DNA from: Halocatena marina
GTDB lineage: Archaea; Halobacteriota; Halobacteria; Halobacteriales; Haloarculaceae
DNA: 64,000 bases
Assembly: GCF_025913575.1 (NCBI RefSeq)
Contig: NZ_CP109785.1
Location: 496,001-560,000 of the forward strand
Direction: 5' to 3'
Within the stretch, counting starts at the first letter, position 1, and the number at the start of each line of letters is the position of its first letter. Positions 27,773 through 36,641 of this stretch are shown piece after piece. Made by a program: the position numbers and the translations under genes. The notes under the pieces are model-generated. The model was not told the DNA's origin. It worked only from the letters and a program-made list of their open reading frames with translations, and ran no database searches.

Positions 27773-28990
27773 ATGACTGAGACGAAGACACTGCTAGTAA
27801 TCGTCGATGGATTCTGGCCAGAGCGGATGGGAGGTATAGCCAAATCGCTACTGAACGAGGTCGAAGGACTGGTGGCTGCGGGCCATGATGTCGTCGTCGT
27901 AACGCGAGCACTCGACGAAAACATATCGCTTCACGAATCGAGTGATGGATACGAACTGTATCGCTATCGTGCACCTCCAAAGGAGTCGCGCAGATATCAT
28001 CTCTACCCGCTCTACACTGTTGGACGGCTTCCGAAGCTGATTGACCGTCTTCACGAACAGTACGAGTTTGAGGTAGCGTACGTCCACAACCCGGTCCAAT
28101 CGATCGGACTCCAGCGGGCAGACTGTTCGATCCCTGAAGTCTACACGTACCACGCGCCGATGGCGGGCGAAATCGCCATTGAGGCCGAACAGGGCAAATA
28201 CGGCTGGAAAACGCCGATGGCCAAGGGCGCTGCACGCGTGTTCGAACGGATCGAGCAACACGTCGTCAGCTCGGCAGAGCGAGTGCTGGCTCGAAGCCAG
28301 TTCATGTGCGATGAGATGGAGCAGATTCACGGCTCGGTCTCTAATGCCGAAATTCTCCCACTTGCGGTCGACACTGACCGGTTCGCCTTCGAACAAGATC
28401 CACGATCAACTCGAGAGACGCTCGACCTCCCTACTGATCGCCCAATCCTGATCACGTTTCGACGGCTCAAACCCCGTGTCGGAGTGGATCTGCTGATCGA
28501 TGCAATGGAGTCTGTGGTCGAGAGTCACCCAGATGCGCTGTTGCTTATCGGGGGAAAAGGATATCTCAGAGAGTCGCTCGAACAACAGGTCCAACGACTC
28601 GGTCTCGATGAGAACGTCCGTTTTCTTGGATTTGTTCCAGAAGATGAGCTGCCGACGTACTACGCTGCAGCCGATTGTTCGGTGGTCCCCACGAAAGAAC
28701 TGGAAGGGTTCGGTCTCTCGACGATCGAATCACTCAGCTGTGGGACACCTGTGGTCGCGACTCCAGTCGGCGCGAATCCAGAGGTTCTCGGCTCATTCGA
28801 TCAGCGGCTCGTGTGCGATGCGGCGTCGGCGACGGCAGTAGCGACGACGCTCAATCAGTTCCTTGGACGCGATCCAGAAACAATGCTGGATGAACGCACG
28901 GACTGTCGAGAATACTGTGTGCAAAACTTCTCACAACAGGCCGTTACCGAACAGTTGGGTGAGCTGTTTTCGGCTGTAGATAGGCGCTGA
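27773..28990 (+). CDS. GT4-family glycosyltransferase
   Basis: A 405-residue retaining GT-B enzyme. The N-terminal half begins LLVIVDGFWPERMGGIAKSL, with the Gly-rich acceptor loop. The C-terminal half shows LLIGGKGYLRESLEQQ, VRFLGFVPEDELPTYYAAAD and PTKELEGFGLSTIESLSCGT, which contains the E-x7-E donor motif, followed by PVVATPVGANPEVL. The donor is probably a nucleotide sugar made by the neighbouring AglF/AglM/epimerase enzymes; sugar and linkage are not predictable. It sits 136 nt after aglM on the same strand, with an AT-poor gap that could still allow co-transcription. Confidence 0.88.
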   Translation: MTETKTLLVIVDGFWPERMGGIAKSLLNEVEGLVAAGHDVVVVTRALDENISLHESSDGYELYRYRAPPKESRRYHLYPLYTVGRLPKLIDRLHEQYEFEVAYVHNPVQSIGLQRADCSIPEVYTYHAPMAGEIAIEAEQGKYGWKTPMAKGAARVFERIEQHVVSSAERVLARSQFMCDEMEQIHGSVSNAEILPLAVDTDRFAFEQDPRSTRETLDLPTDRPILITFRRLKPRVGVDLLIDAMESVVESHPDALLLIGGKGYLRESLEQQVQRLGLDENVRFLGFVPEDELPTYYAAADCSVVPTKELEGFGLSTIESLSCGTPVVATPVGANPEVLGSFDQRLVCDAASATAVATTLNQFLGRDPETMLDERTDCREYCVQNFSQQAVTEQLGELFSAVDRR

Positions 28991-29010
28991 GCGGATCGTA
29001 TACTGAGCCA

Positions 29011-29337
29011 TCAAATTCTTGACAATTGACATCTCAGTTCCTGCGTGATCTCCACACTGTCGAGGAAATCGCTATCCCTCACGCTTTCACTTCTACGCTC
29101 AGACAATTCCACGACGCCATCGCTGATAACGTATCCATCGTTGGTTGTGCCGGATTCACTACGAGCTACGCACTCGAGCAAGGACTGACGCTCTGTTTCG
29201 TTCACAGCATTACGGAGTAGCCGGCGATCTTCGAGCAAAACAACGGCTTCTTCGTGAGCCGTCGCACGCTGGGATCCAACAATGATTGATGGCGTGTCTC
29301 CAAGGCGATCACTGTGAGAATCGATCGAAAACAGCAC
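29011..29337 (-). CDS. Small acidic hypothetical protein overlapping the flippase end
   Basis: A 108-residue frame starting at a GTG (29337), 29 nt inside the flippase 3' end. The composition is acidic with haloarchaeal-looking codons: AHEEAVVLLEDRRLLRNAVN and VISDGVVELSERRSESVRD read like helix-forming coding sequence. No family is recognised. The overlap and strand suggest translational coupling with the flippase. An alternative is the remnant of a larger gene, or chance. The longer frame reaching 29445 runs entirely antisense-frame through the flippase and is unlikely. Confidence 0.4.
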   Translation of the reverse strand: MLFSIDSHSDRLGDTPSIIVGSQRATAHEEAVVLLEDRRLLRNAVNETERQSLLECVARSESGTTNDGYVISDGVVELSERRSESVRDSDFLDSVEITQELRCQLSRI

Positions 29338-30859
29338 GAAGTCCTCCCAGATCGATCCCCGTCCTCTCTTCTCCCTTCTCAATGAGATCGACTTCCTCAG
29401 CTTCGATCCCCCCGAGTACCAGGATGAGCCCAAGATAGACGACACCGAACACGGTGGTGAGCAGCAAAAACAACGGACCAGTGACCGTCCAGACGGCGCC
29501 TACGAGTTGTGTGAGTCCCACCCAGACAGCGATCGAACCGAGTGCTGGGCCGAGTGTGGCTCGTCTGAACGGATGCACGCCGATGGACCGGTACAGCTGA
29601 ATTACGTACAGGCTGTTCATCGCGAGAAACGCCACCGTCGTCGCAATCGCCGCACCGAGCACCGAGTATCGCGGGACAAGAATCAGGTTCAGCCCCACAT
29701 TCACGACTGCCACCACGATATTGTCGATCATCACCAGTTTGGATTTGCCCTGCGCCGTCAGGGTGTCACCGCTCGGCCCGGAGACGGTGTGGGCGAAAAA
29801 GCCGATCGAGAGTACCGCCAGTGGAAGCCCACCAGAGATGTACTCTGGACCGAACGTGTATCGGATCACGATGTCGGGGTACGTGAGATACACCAACAAC
29901 ACTGGAAGCGTCATCAGCAACACCCATTTCGATACAATTTGATACGTTCGGCGCATCTCTCCACGCTCACCGTTAGAGTGCAGCTCAGAAATGAGCGGCA
30001 TGAACAAGAAGCCGAACGTCGTAAGACCTACTTTGAGCAGCTTTGAAAGCGGATAGACTGCGGTGTAGACGCCTATTTCACCAGTTGATTGGAAGAATCC
30101 CAGGATGAACACGTCGATATTCGCATGAATCATGTTCATCGTCGACGCGATGATGAGCGGTGCTGAGAACACCAGAAGCTTTCGTCGCATGGGGGTCGCC
30201 GGTGTGCGATCGAACAGATTCGTGTACCGGTATAGATAGTACAACGCTCCCAAGCCGATGAGCGCGTATGCCCCCAGATACGCCTTCGAAACACCAGCCG
30301 CACCGAGTCCCAACGCAAGGACAACGACGACGATCAATCCGAACCGAACCACCGGCAGTCCGATGTTCTGGAGCAGTACTCGTGGTAATGCCTCTTGCTG
30401 TCCGCGGATGGTGCCACCGGTAAGCCGTATCAGTATCATCACGGGGAGCGTCATCGCGAAGATTTGGATGATGGGCTCAGCAGCGGGATCTTTGAAGATG
30501 ATACTGGCGATATCGCCGGCAAAAACAGCCATGAGCACTCCTGCGATGAGAGCGACGGGCATTACGACACTGAACGCCGACACTAACACTCCCCGTCGGT
30601 CTGCCGATCGCTCCTGGCGTGGGAGATACCGGCTGATCCCTGTATCGAGTCCCAACAGCAGGATAATTCCGGCCGTCGACATGACTGTCACCCCGATGTT
30701 GACCAGCCCGTAGTTGACGTTGCCTAGTAGCCGACCAATGAGCAGTTTTCCAACGAAACCGAGGCCCAACTGGATGATGAATCCGACGAAGATGATAGAG
30801 CTTCCTTTGAGGAAGCGCCCCAGTCGTCCACTCGACTCGTTACCCATCTGTTGACCCAC
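29309..30859 (-). CDS. Oligosaccharide flippase (Wzx/AglR type)
   Basis: Moves lipid-linked glycans across the membrane. The 516 residues form 12-14 membrane helices (for instance IIFVGFIIQLGLGFVGKLLI, TAGIILLLGLDTGISRYL, LPVVRFGLIVVVVLALGL). The helix pair at the N-terminus with GRLLGNVNYGLVNIGVTVMS is typical of the polysaccharide_synt family, as is GYFRxTxQ-like spacing near FFQSTGEIGVY. A second start 4 codons inside (MGNESSG) is equally likely. Its location among glycosyltransferases and an O-antigen-polymerase-like gene suggests the surface glycan is exported by a Wzx/Wzy-like route. AglR is the archaeal counterpart by family. Confidence 0.85.
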   Translation of the reverse strand: MGQQMGNESSGRLGRFLKGSSIIFVGFIIQLGLGFVGKLLIGRLLGNVNYGLVNIGVTVMSTAGIILLLGLDTGISRYLPRQERSADRRGVLVSAFSVVMPVALIAGVLMAVFAGDIASIIFKDPAAEPIIQIFAMTLPVMILIRLTGGTIRGQQEALPRVLLQNIGLPVVRFGLIVVVVLALGLGAAGVSKAYLGAYALIGLGALYYLYRYTNLFDRTPATPMRRKLLVFSAPLIIASTMNMIHANIDVFILGFFQSTGEIGVYTAVYPLSKLLKVGLTTFGFLFMPLISELHSNGERGEMRRTYQIVSKWVLLMTLPVLLVYLTYPDIVIRYTFGPEYISGGLPLAVLSIGFFAHTVSGPSGDTLTAQGKSKLVMIDNIVVAVVNVGLNLILVPRYSVLGAAIATTVAFLAMNSLYVIQLYRSIGVHPFRRATLGPALGSIAVWVGLTQLVGAVWTVTGPLFLLLTTVFGVVYLGLILVLGGIEAEEVDLIEKGEERTGIDLGGLRAVFDRFSQ

Positions 30860-31157
30860 CCGATGGTCCGTAGTGCTGCGTTCGTGGTGGGTTCACGTCC
30901 CCATGGTTGCGATTCGAGCCTTGTCCGTTAGAATATCGATAATTGTGCTTGAACGTTGTGTACATTTTTAAGAGTCAAGAACAAGCAGGCGTCGGTGGCC
31001 GTCGTAGCCCTTCGATAGCAATCACAGTGCTATGCGCACGCCAGAGGCAAATGAGAGCAATGAGTGGAGTATCTATCATATAGCGAATCTATGAAGGTGT
31101 TTCATTGTACTGTCGACTTGTCTTTTTCCATCCAATCTGCATCAGGGGGATGATGCT
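30860..31157. other. Intergenic region without a recognised gene
   Basis: About 300 nt upstream of the flippase and downstream of the first AlkP-superfamily gene, all on the minus strand. An AT-rich tract (gtgtacatttttaagag near 30960) is a candidate promoter element. No ORF or hairpin is convincing. Confidence 0.35.
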
Positions 31158-32114
31158 TTAGACGTATCCAAGATGCTCGAGGCGCTGTTCCACAACCGAA
31201 TCTGACACTGCTTCTGACTCTTCTGGCGTGTCGGCAGTGGTGGTTCGGCGCTGGTCGAACGGTATTTCGTGCCACGGCACCTCGATCAGCCCTGGTTTCC
31301 GGACCCCTTCTGGGTGGCCGAATTTTCTAATGGGTGTCGGCCAGAGCCGCTCGCCAAGCAGGTTTCCGTGGTCAGACGTGATGACGGACTTGCCATCAAG
31401 TTCGCCCAGCAGTCCCTGAACATGCTCCTGTACAAGCGCAAAATTCTCGATGTAACCCTCACGAGCCGTCTGACTATCCACAGGCGACCGACCGATGTCG
31501 AGCAAGTGCCAGATAGACGGAGCAGTGTTGGTATTTTTACCATTGCCAACCACGTCACCACTCACTCCTCCCGATTCGAACTGTGACCCACGCTCACCAA
31601 GAAACGGGTAGTGGGGCTGCATGAAATGAGCGATAATGCGCTTTTCCGGATACGCCTCGTGGGCCTCGATGGTAGCCGCGACAACCGACTCAGGACGCAC
31701 AGTGTGAACGTCCTCGTCCCATTCGTCGTCGAACAGATTGATAACCGCGTGGAAAGTGTCGCCATCGAGCAATGATGCAAACGGGTTCGATGTGATGTAG
31801 ACCGTATCGTGATGTGTCGTTCCGAGAAAGTTTCGGGTGATGAACTCACGGCTGTGACTCCCTGCTGACCGGACCTTCGATAGTGTCCCGGGGAATTCGT
31901 GATGTTCTTCGAAAAGATCGTACCGACACGCATCGAGGATAAGCAGATTATCCCACTCTCGATCAAACACGTCAATTCCGTCGTCGGGTGGATACCGTGC
32001 GGTAGAGACCCGTCGACTTACCTTTACTCCCAATCGGACCAATCTATGTCTGAGCTTGTGAGGTTCCTGGAGTTCCTTCAGAAGAGTGCCCGAGAGACGC
32101 AAAGGATTGCCCAT
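31158..32114 (-). CDS. Alkaline-phosphatase/sulfatase-superfamily protein
   Basis: A 318-residue member of the AlkP superfamily. DNLLILDACRYDLFEE (near residue 55) supplies the first metal-binding Asp, and VITSDHGNLLGER (near residue 245) the D-H-G metal triad. FMQPHYPFLG near residue 168 resembles the substrate-region loop of haloarchaeal sulfatase-like proteins. I cannot find a C/S-x-P-x-R formylglycine motif in the expected place, so a true sulfatase is doubtful; phosphodiesterase or phosphotransferase activity on glycans or lipids is a fair alternative. The gene is 60 nt downstream of a second, longer member on the same strand, so the two may be an operon. Confidence 0.75.
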   Translation of the reverse strand: MGNPLRLSGTLLKELQEPHKLRHRLVRLGVKVSRRVSTARYPPDDGIDVFDREWDNLLILDACRYDLFEEHHEFPGTLSKVRSAGSHSREFITRNFLGTTHHDTVYITSNPFASLLDGDTFHAVINLFDDEWDEDVHTVRPESVVAATIEAHEAYPEKRIIAHFMQPHYPFLGERGSQFESGGVSGDVVGNGKNTNTAPSIWHLLDIGRSPVDSQTAREGYIENFALVQEHVQGLLGELDGKSVITSDHGNLLGERLWPTPIRKFGHPEGVRKPGLIEVPWHEIPFDQRRTTTADTPEESEAVSDSVVEQRLEHLGYV

Positions 32115-32174
32115 ACTGGCGAGTATATACCTGCAATCATTAATACTTCGGATGGCTGTTATCGAGCACCTCGA

Positions 32175-33494
32175 TCACGCGTATCCGAGGTGTTCGAGTT
32201 GTTCTTTAATTTCATCGGGGACATCGTTGTCCGTCTCTACTGCTCGAATGTCGAGCTCGGAGACGAGCTGATCTAATCGGTGTTGCAGATCGGACACGCT
32301 TTCATCATCCGTAGCAATGAATTCATCTTGAGTCTGGTACCCGTACGACCCGCTCTGTGTGACGTATCCACGGAGTTGCTCGTTGTACTGTTCGATCTGA
32401 TCGTCAAATCCGTTCTGATGCAACTTGCGCTCACTCCATGATGTAAGTCCGAGATACTCCGTCAGATATTCGTTTTCATCTCCTTCCTCAAGCAGCGATC
32501 GTCCACGAGCACCACCATCGACGTCCGCAATGTCGAGTACTGTTTGGTGGACATCCAGAAGACTGACTGTATCTGTGCATGTTCCATCGAGTCCGTTGCC
32601 AGTGATCACGAGCGGAACATGCGTCAGGGGGGATGCCACGCCGTATTCGTGTCCCCAGGCGTCCTGTTCACCGAGTAGTTCGCCGTGATCAGCGAGCGTG
32701 ATGACATAATCGAACGTCTCACGTAGCTCTTTGAACAACGCTTGATATTTATCAGAAAGATACGTCGCGCAGTCCTCATACGCCTGTGTTGTCTGTTCTG
32801 CATCGAAGGTGCCAGAGCCGAAGTAGATGTCGCCAACAGAGTTCGTCATCGACGGCTCGTCAACGGTTCTGTACGAAGGAGGAACTCGGTAGGGTTCGTG
32901 GGCTTCCATAAAATTCAAAAACAGAAACTCCTCTTCGCCGAAGCTGATATCAGAGAGTTCCGATTGCGCTTCGATCAGTCCACCGTATTTGACACCATTG
33001 TTTTCGCCCCGAACCTTCCGTGCGAGTGCAACCATTGAGGGTACCGTTGCTGCGTCACTGGTTACGATTTCGTAAAGGAGTTTGCTATGGTGCTCTAACC
33101 CTTCCGCATCGGTTCGCTGATTAAAATCTCTGAAATCGAATATATTGTCGTCGTTCAGATGGCCGATCTGTTTTGGTACTCTGAAATCATCGAACCCCCG
33201 GTCGAAGTCAAAATATCCGGTGACGTTTGTGTTTGCGCTAAACGCTCGCGTCGTGTAGCCAGCTGCACGGAGTTCTTCTGCGATGGTCGGGTCATCACAG
33301 TCAAGTGTCATATTTTTGGCGTGGGTTCCGAGTTCGCTCGGATACTTGCCGCAAAAGAGAGATGCGTGGGCCGGAACAGTCCAGTTTGCTGTAGAATACG
33401 CACGCTCGAATCGGCGGCCAGGGAGCCATTCGAAATGACGATCGAACGCATCCTTCCTGAGTGTATCGAGAACCACGAGTGCGAGCGAAACCAT
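32175..33494 (-). CDS. Sulfatase-like AlkP-superfamily enzyme
   Basis: A 439-residue protein from MVSLALVVLDTLRKDAF; the upstream 39 codons of the longest frame lack haloarchaeal character. Metal-site and nucleophile motifs are LVVLDTLRKD (Asp), NWTVPAHASLFCGKYP near residue 45 and ITLADHGELLGEQDAWGHE near residue 285. At the nucleophile position the residue is Thr (WTVPAH), not the Cys/Ser of formylglycine sulfatases, so a phosphotransferase or phosphodiesterase of the LtaS/EptA kind is possible. The C-terminal 90 residues form a charged helical tail ending in EQLEHLGYA, similar to the end of the neighbouring AlkP protein (LEHLGYV), a shared tail worth noting. Confidence 0.8.
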   Translation of the reverse strand: MVSLALVVLDTLRKDAFDRHFEWLPGRRFERAYSTANWTVPAHASLFCGKYPSELGTHAKNMTLDCDDPTIAEELRAAGYTTRAFSANTNVTGYFDFDRGFDDFRVPKQIGHLNDDNIFDFRDFNQRTDAEGLEHHSKLLYEIVTSDAATVPSMVALARKVRGENNGVKYGGLIEAQSELSDISFGEEEFLFLNFMEAHEPYRVPPSYRTVDEPSMTNSVGDIYFGSGTFDAEQTTQAYEDCATYLSDKYQALFKELRETFDYVITLADHGELLGEQDAWGHEYGVASPLTHVPLVITGNGLDGTCTDTVSLLDVHQTVLDIADVDGGARGRSLLEEGDENEYLTEYLGLTSWSERKLHQNGFDDQIEQYNEQLRGYVTQSGSYGYQTQDEFIATDDESVSDLQHRLDQLVSELDIRAVETDNDVPDEIKEQLEHLGYA

Positions 33495-33827
33495 GCTCAG
33501 TACGACCGTTCTTGCGGATATAATACTACCGAAGTGACACTCCTCAGATTCGTTAACCGACACACACGTACACACTACATAAGAATGCGATGTCGGAAGG
33601 TTATTGGACAACTATCGTAAACGGTGTATCCAATGAGCCACTCGATGACTGGCGAATCTGTCGAGAGATGTCGCAGATTCGGACAGAGTGTTGGTTTGCG
33701 ACCGTGGAGCACTGCTGCTTCGCGTTGCCGGTCTCGGTCGTGTGGTGCCTTCGCTTTGTGGGAAGGCACCGGGCGATTGCCGATCAAAAGAAGAGCTTTG
33801 CATCGATAAGGCTTCCAAATGATCACA
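33495..33827. other. Divergent intergenic region
   Basis: About 330 nt between the sulfatase-like gene (minus) and a GT4 gene (plus). AT-rich at the left, with a GC-rich part at 33610-33780 carrying a perfect 9-bp hairpin. Short frames on both strands here lack haloarchaeal composition and are not called. Confidence 0.35.
33744..33770 (+). other. Perfect 9-bp hairpin upstream of GT4 gene
   Basis: ggtgccttc (33744-33752) and gaaggcacc (33762-33770) are exact reverse complements around a 9-nt loop, about 57 nt before the GT4 start. No T-run follows, so it is not a typical terminator; an RNA element in a 5' leader or a protein-binding site is possible. Confidence 0.45.
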
Positions 33828-34970
33828 ATGAATGATACAAACACAATAGCGATTGCCCACCATAATCTAATGGAGATGGGTGGGGCAGAGGGTGTGGGAA
33901 TGAACGTGATTGAAGCGCTGCAAGACCAGTATGACGTCACTCTACTGACGCTGACACACCCCGATTTCACCAAATTAAACAGCTACTACAACACTGAGGT
34001 CGACGAACACGCAATCGAGGTCCAGCAGATAGGGTTGGTGACACCAACGCTGTACGAACAGACCAAGAGTCTTCATTTGCTGAAGAACGCGTTCGTTTCT
34101 CGTCTGATGGCCAGCCGGGCCGACCAGTTTGACATGGTGTTTTGTACGTACAATGAGCTCAGCCTCGCTGGTCGGTCGCTGCAGTATATTCACATGCCCC
34201 AGTTCCGACGATGGACGAACGGCGGTGCAGACAGTACGCTGTTGAGCGTCTACGACGAACTGTGCAAGGGGATTGAAGGATTCGATACCGAGCAGATCAG
34301 CACAAACCATCTCCTTGCTAATTCGGAGTGGACTGCAGATGTGACCGAGCAAACTTACGGCGTTCGTCCGCAAGTGGTGTATCCGCCAGTCGACACAGAT
34401 GGCTTCGTGGATACGCCGTGGGACGAGCGAGAAGATGGATTCGTTTCGGTCGGCAGAATCGGCCCAAAGAAGAACGTCCTTCGCACCATCAAGATCGTTG
34501 CAGCGTTGCACGATCGCGGCCACGATGTCCATCTTCACATCGTCGGCCCACCTCACGGTGAAGAGTACATAGAATCCGTCGAAGCGGCAGCCGACCAACA
34601 CGAGTTCGTTCACCTCGAAGGGATCCTAAGCCGGAAGGAACTCGTTGACCTGATCTGTACGCACAAATACGGAATCCACGGAAAGAATCACGAGCACTTC
34701 GGGATGGCTGTCGCTGAACTGGCTGCGGCTGGCACTATTCCGTTCGTTCCAGACGGGGGTGGCCAGCGCGAGATCGTTAATGAACGAGCAGAACTGCTGT
34801 ACGAGGCCAAAAACGACGCGGTCGAAAAAATCGATCACGTGCTCTCGACTCCCGAACTCCAGTCTGAGCTGACGTCAACCACTGAGAATGTAAAAGAACG
34901 TTTTGGTCGCCGCCGTTTCCAAAGAATAATATGTGATATTGTCGAGGACCAATTCAATGAATCTGAGTAA
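33828..34970 (+). CDS. GT4-family glycosyltransferase
   Basis: A 380-residue GT-B enzyme starting at MNDTNTIAIAHHNL (an ATG three codons earlier is also possible). The Gly-rich loop LMEMGGAEGVGMNVIEAL near residue 20 binds acceptor. GFVSVGRIGPKKNVLRTIKI near residue 205 starts the donor half, and HEHFGMAVAELAAAGTIPFV carries the E-x7-E motif. It resembles ALG11/mannosyltransferase-type proteins. The 3' end overlaps the start of the O-antigen-polymerase-like gene by 14 nt, so the two are translationally coupled. Confidence 0.87.
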   Translation: MNDTNTIAIAHHNLMEMGGAEGVGMNVIEALQDQYDVTLLTLTHPDFTKLNSYYNTEVDEHAIEVQQIGLVTPTLYEQTKSLHLLKNAFVSRLMASRADQFDMVFCTYNELSLAGRSLQYIHMPQFRRWTNGGADSTLLSVYDELCKGIEGFDTEQISTNHLLANSEWTADVTEQTYGVRPQVVYPPVDTDGFVDTPWDEREDGFVSVGRIGPKKNVLRTIKIVAALHDRGHDVHLHIVGPPHGEEYIESVEAAADQHEFVHLEGILSRKELVDLICTHKYGIHGKNHEHFGMAVAELAAAGTIPFVPDGGGQREIVNERAELLYEAKNDAVEKIDHVLSTPELQSELTSTTENVKERFGRRRFQRIICDIVEDQFNESE

Positions 34971-36606
34971 TCCATTCGAACGGTTCTTGGATGCCCCTGC
35001 TCCACTTTCCAATGGCCACTCTTTCGTCATCTTGTCGGTAGTGCTCATATTTGGACTCACGTTCGTTGCACCGGCGCTTTCGATGCTCACCGGTGCTCCG
35101 GTTCTCTTCTTTGTTGTTTTGATTGGTTCGATCTATGGCGTCCTTGCAGTCTGGTTTCGAGAACCGTTTATTGGTTCGCTCATCGCACTGCTCGTCACCG
35201 CAATGTTCGCTGCAGACGTCCCTCTGGCCAGCGAAGCCTACACCTCGCTCTTTCGCGGTCATCTCGGTCCCCGACTGTGGCTCGCACAGCTCCCGCTCAT
35301 TGCTTCGGTTGGCCTCGTACTGTTCACGAAACACCGGGCGTTGTTCGATGGACGCACTCGTGTCGAAGAATTGTTTGCTCTCTTTGTCGGTTGGACAGTG
35401 CTTTCGGCGGTGTTCGGTGCGACGGTTCGTGTTGATGCAGCACTGTTCTTTTCGTTGTTGATGTTTCAAGGACTGATCGTATTCAGTCTGTTTCGGTACA
35501 CTGTCCAACAGCGGATTCTCTCCTTTCGATCGGTTGTATGGTTGTTCATTGGGACAGTGCTCGCCCAGTCTGCTTTTGCGGTCGGCCAGTTCTTGAATCA
35601 GGACGTCTTTGGGTTGTCGACACTCGGTGAGGGTGACGGGATCGCACTTTCGTGGATCACGCTTGGCCCCTTCGGCCAGTTCTCATTCGGGACCCACGTC
35701 GCTGGATTCACGGGAATGTCGTTCCATTTAGCGAGTCTCATTGTCCTCGCCGTTCCGTTGACTATTGTCCTCGCTGTCCGCGAGACCGGGCGAAAGCGGG
35801 GAGTGCTTTTGGGACTGACGATACTGATGATCGCCATCCTGCGTGGAACCACCACCGATGCAGGACGAGGCGGGCTCATTGTGACCCTCATTTGTGTGTG
35901 TTTGGCACTTGTCTGTCTGTATCATACCTCACTCTTCGATTCGATTGTCTCGCGTTCCTCACACGCTATATCGGGACGTAGTCGGCTGATATCGCTCGGA
36001 TGGGTCGTGTTTACCGTGCCTCTGAGCATCATCGCACTCTTCTTCCCTTCGTCAACTGCTGGAAACAAATCGGCAGTCACAGAGGTTAGTAGTGGAGTTG
36101 GAGTCAGTGGTGGCGGTGGCGGTGGTGGACTCGGTGGTCCTTCTCGATTTGAAGCCATCAACTCGTCTCTCCAGAGCCTCTCAATTCCATTTTTTAACAT
36201 CGCCAACCTTGGTATTCGTGTACAGCAGTACGTGGCAGGCGTTGATCTCTTCATACAGAACCCACTGTTCGGTATCGGTGGTGCAAACTTCGTGTACTAC
36301 ACGTCCGAATACGGCTTTCCGGAACCACTACCGCTACACAGCATGTACTTCGCAATGCTGGCCGAAGCCGGCTTTCCTGGATTTGTACTCATGGTTGTGA
36401 TACTCGTGAGTATTCTGTGGTACGGTTGGAAGGCCATCCCCCGCTCCAGTGATGGGGCACTGCTCGTCGGAATGCTCTGTGGATTTATCGGATGGCTAGC
36501 GTTTGCGTTTTGGTCCATTCCAACGATCAAGCTGACAACAATGTTTCCGTTCTGGGCGTTGGCAGGGGCCACTGTAGGTGTGTACGCACAGGACGATACG
36601 GCGTGA
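34957..36606 (+). CDS. O-antigen polymerase/ligase-like membrane protein
   Basis: A 549-residue protein from MNLSNPFERFLDAP with 10-12 membrane helices. The family pattern is a large extracellular loop late in the protein followed by NPLFGIGGANFVYYTSEYGFPEPLPLHSMY, recalling the Wzy/WaaL loop with the conserved Gly-x-x-x-N and His near the end. Inside the loop (residues about 372-387) a glycine run, VSGGGGGGGLGGPS, is a local oddity. Start and stop agree with coupling to the GT4 gene (14-nt overlap). Together with the flippase it would make polymerised surface polysaccharide; a ligase role in protein glycosylation is the alternative. Confidence 0.78.
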   Translation: MNLSNPFERFLDAPAPLSNGHSFVILSVVLIFGLTFVAPALSMLTGAPVLFFVVLIGSIYGVLAVWFREPFIGSLIALLVTAMFAADVPLASEAYTSLFRGHLGPRLWLAQLPLIASVGLVLFTKHRALFDGRTRVEELFALFVGWTVLSAVFGATVRVDAALFFSLLMFQGLIVFSLFRYTVQQRILSFRSVVWLFIGTVLAQSAFAVGQFLNQDVFGLSTLGEGDGIALSWITLGPFGQFSFGTHVAGFTGMSFHLASLIVLAVPLTIVLAVRETGRKRGVLLGLTILMIAILRGTTTDAGRGGLIVTLICVCLALVCLYHTSLFDSIVSRSSHAISGRSRLISLGWVVFTVPLSIIALFFPSSTAGNKSAVTEVSSGVGVSGGGGGGGLGGPSRFEAINSSLQSLSIPFFNIANLGIRVQQYVAGVDLFIQNPLFGIGGANFVYYTSEYGFPEPLPLHSMYFAMLAEAGFPGFVLMVVILVSILWYGWKAIPRSSDGALLVGMLCGFIGWLAFAFWSIPTIKLTTMFPFWALAGATVGVYAQDDTA

Positions 36607-36641
36607 ATGGTCTGGTAGATATCGTCGAGACAGAACTCAAA

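Noticed and set aside
30990..31060. Possible small RNA or repeat in the flippase upstream gap
   Set aside because: A locally GC-rich patch without a convincing stem or conserved motif.
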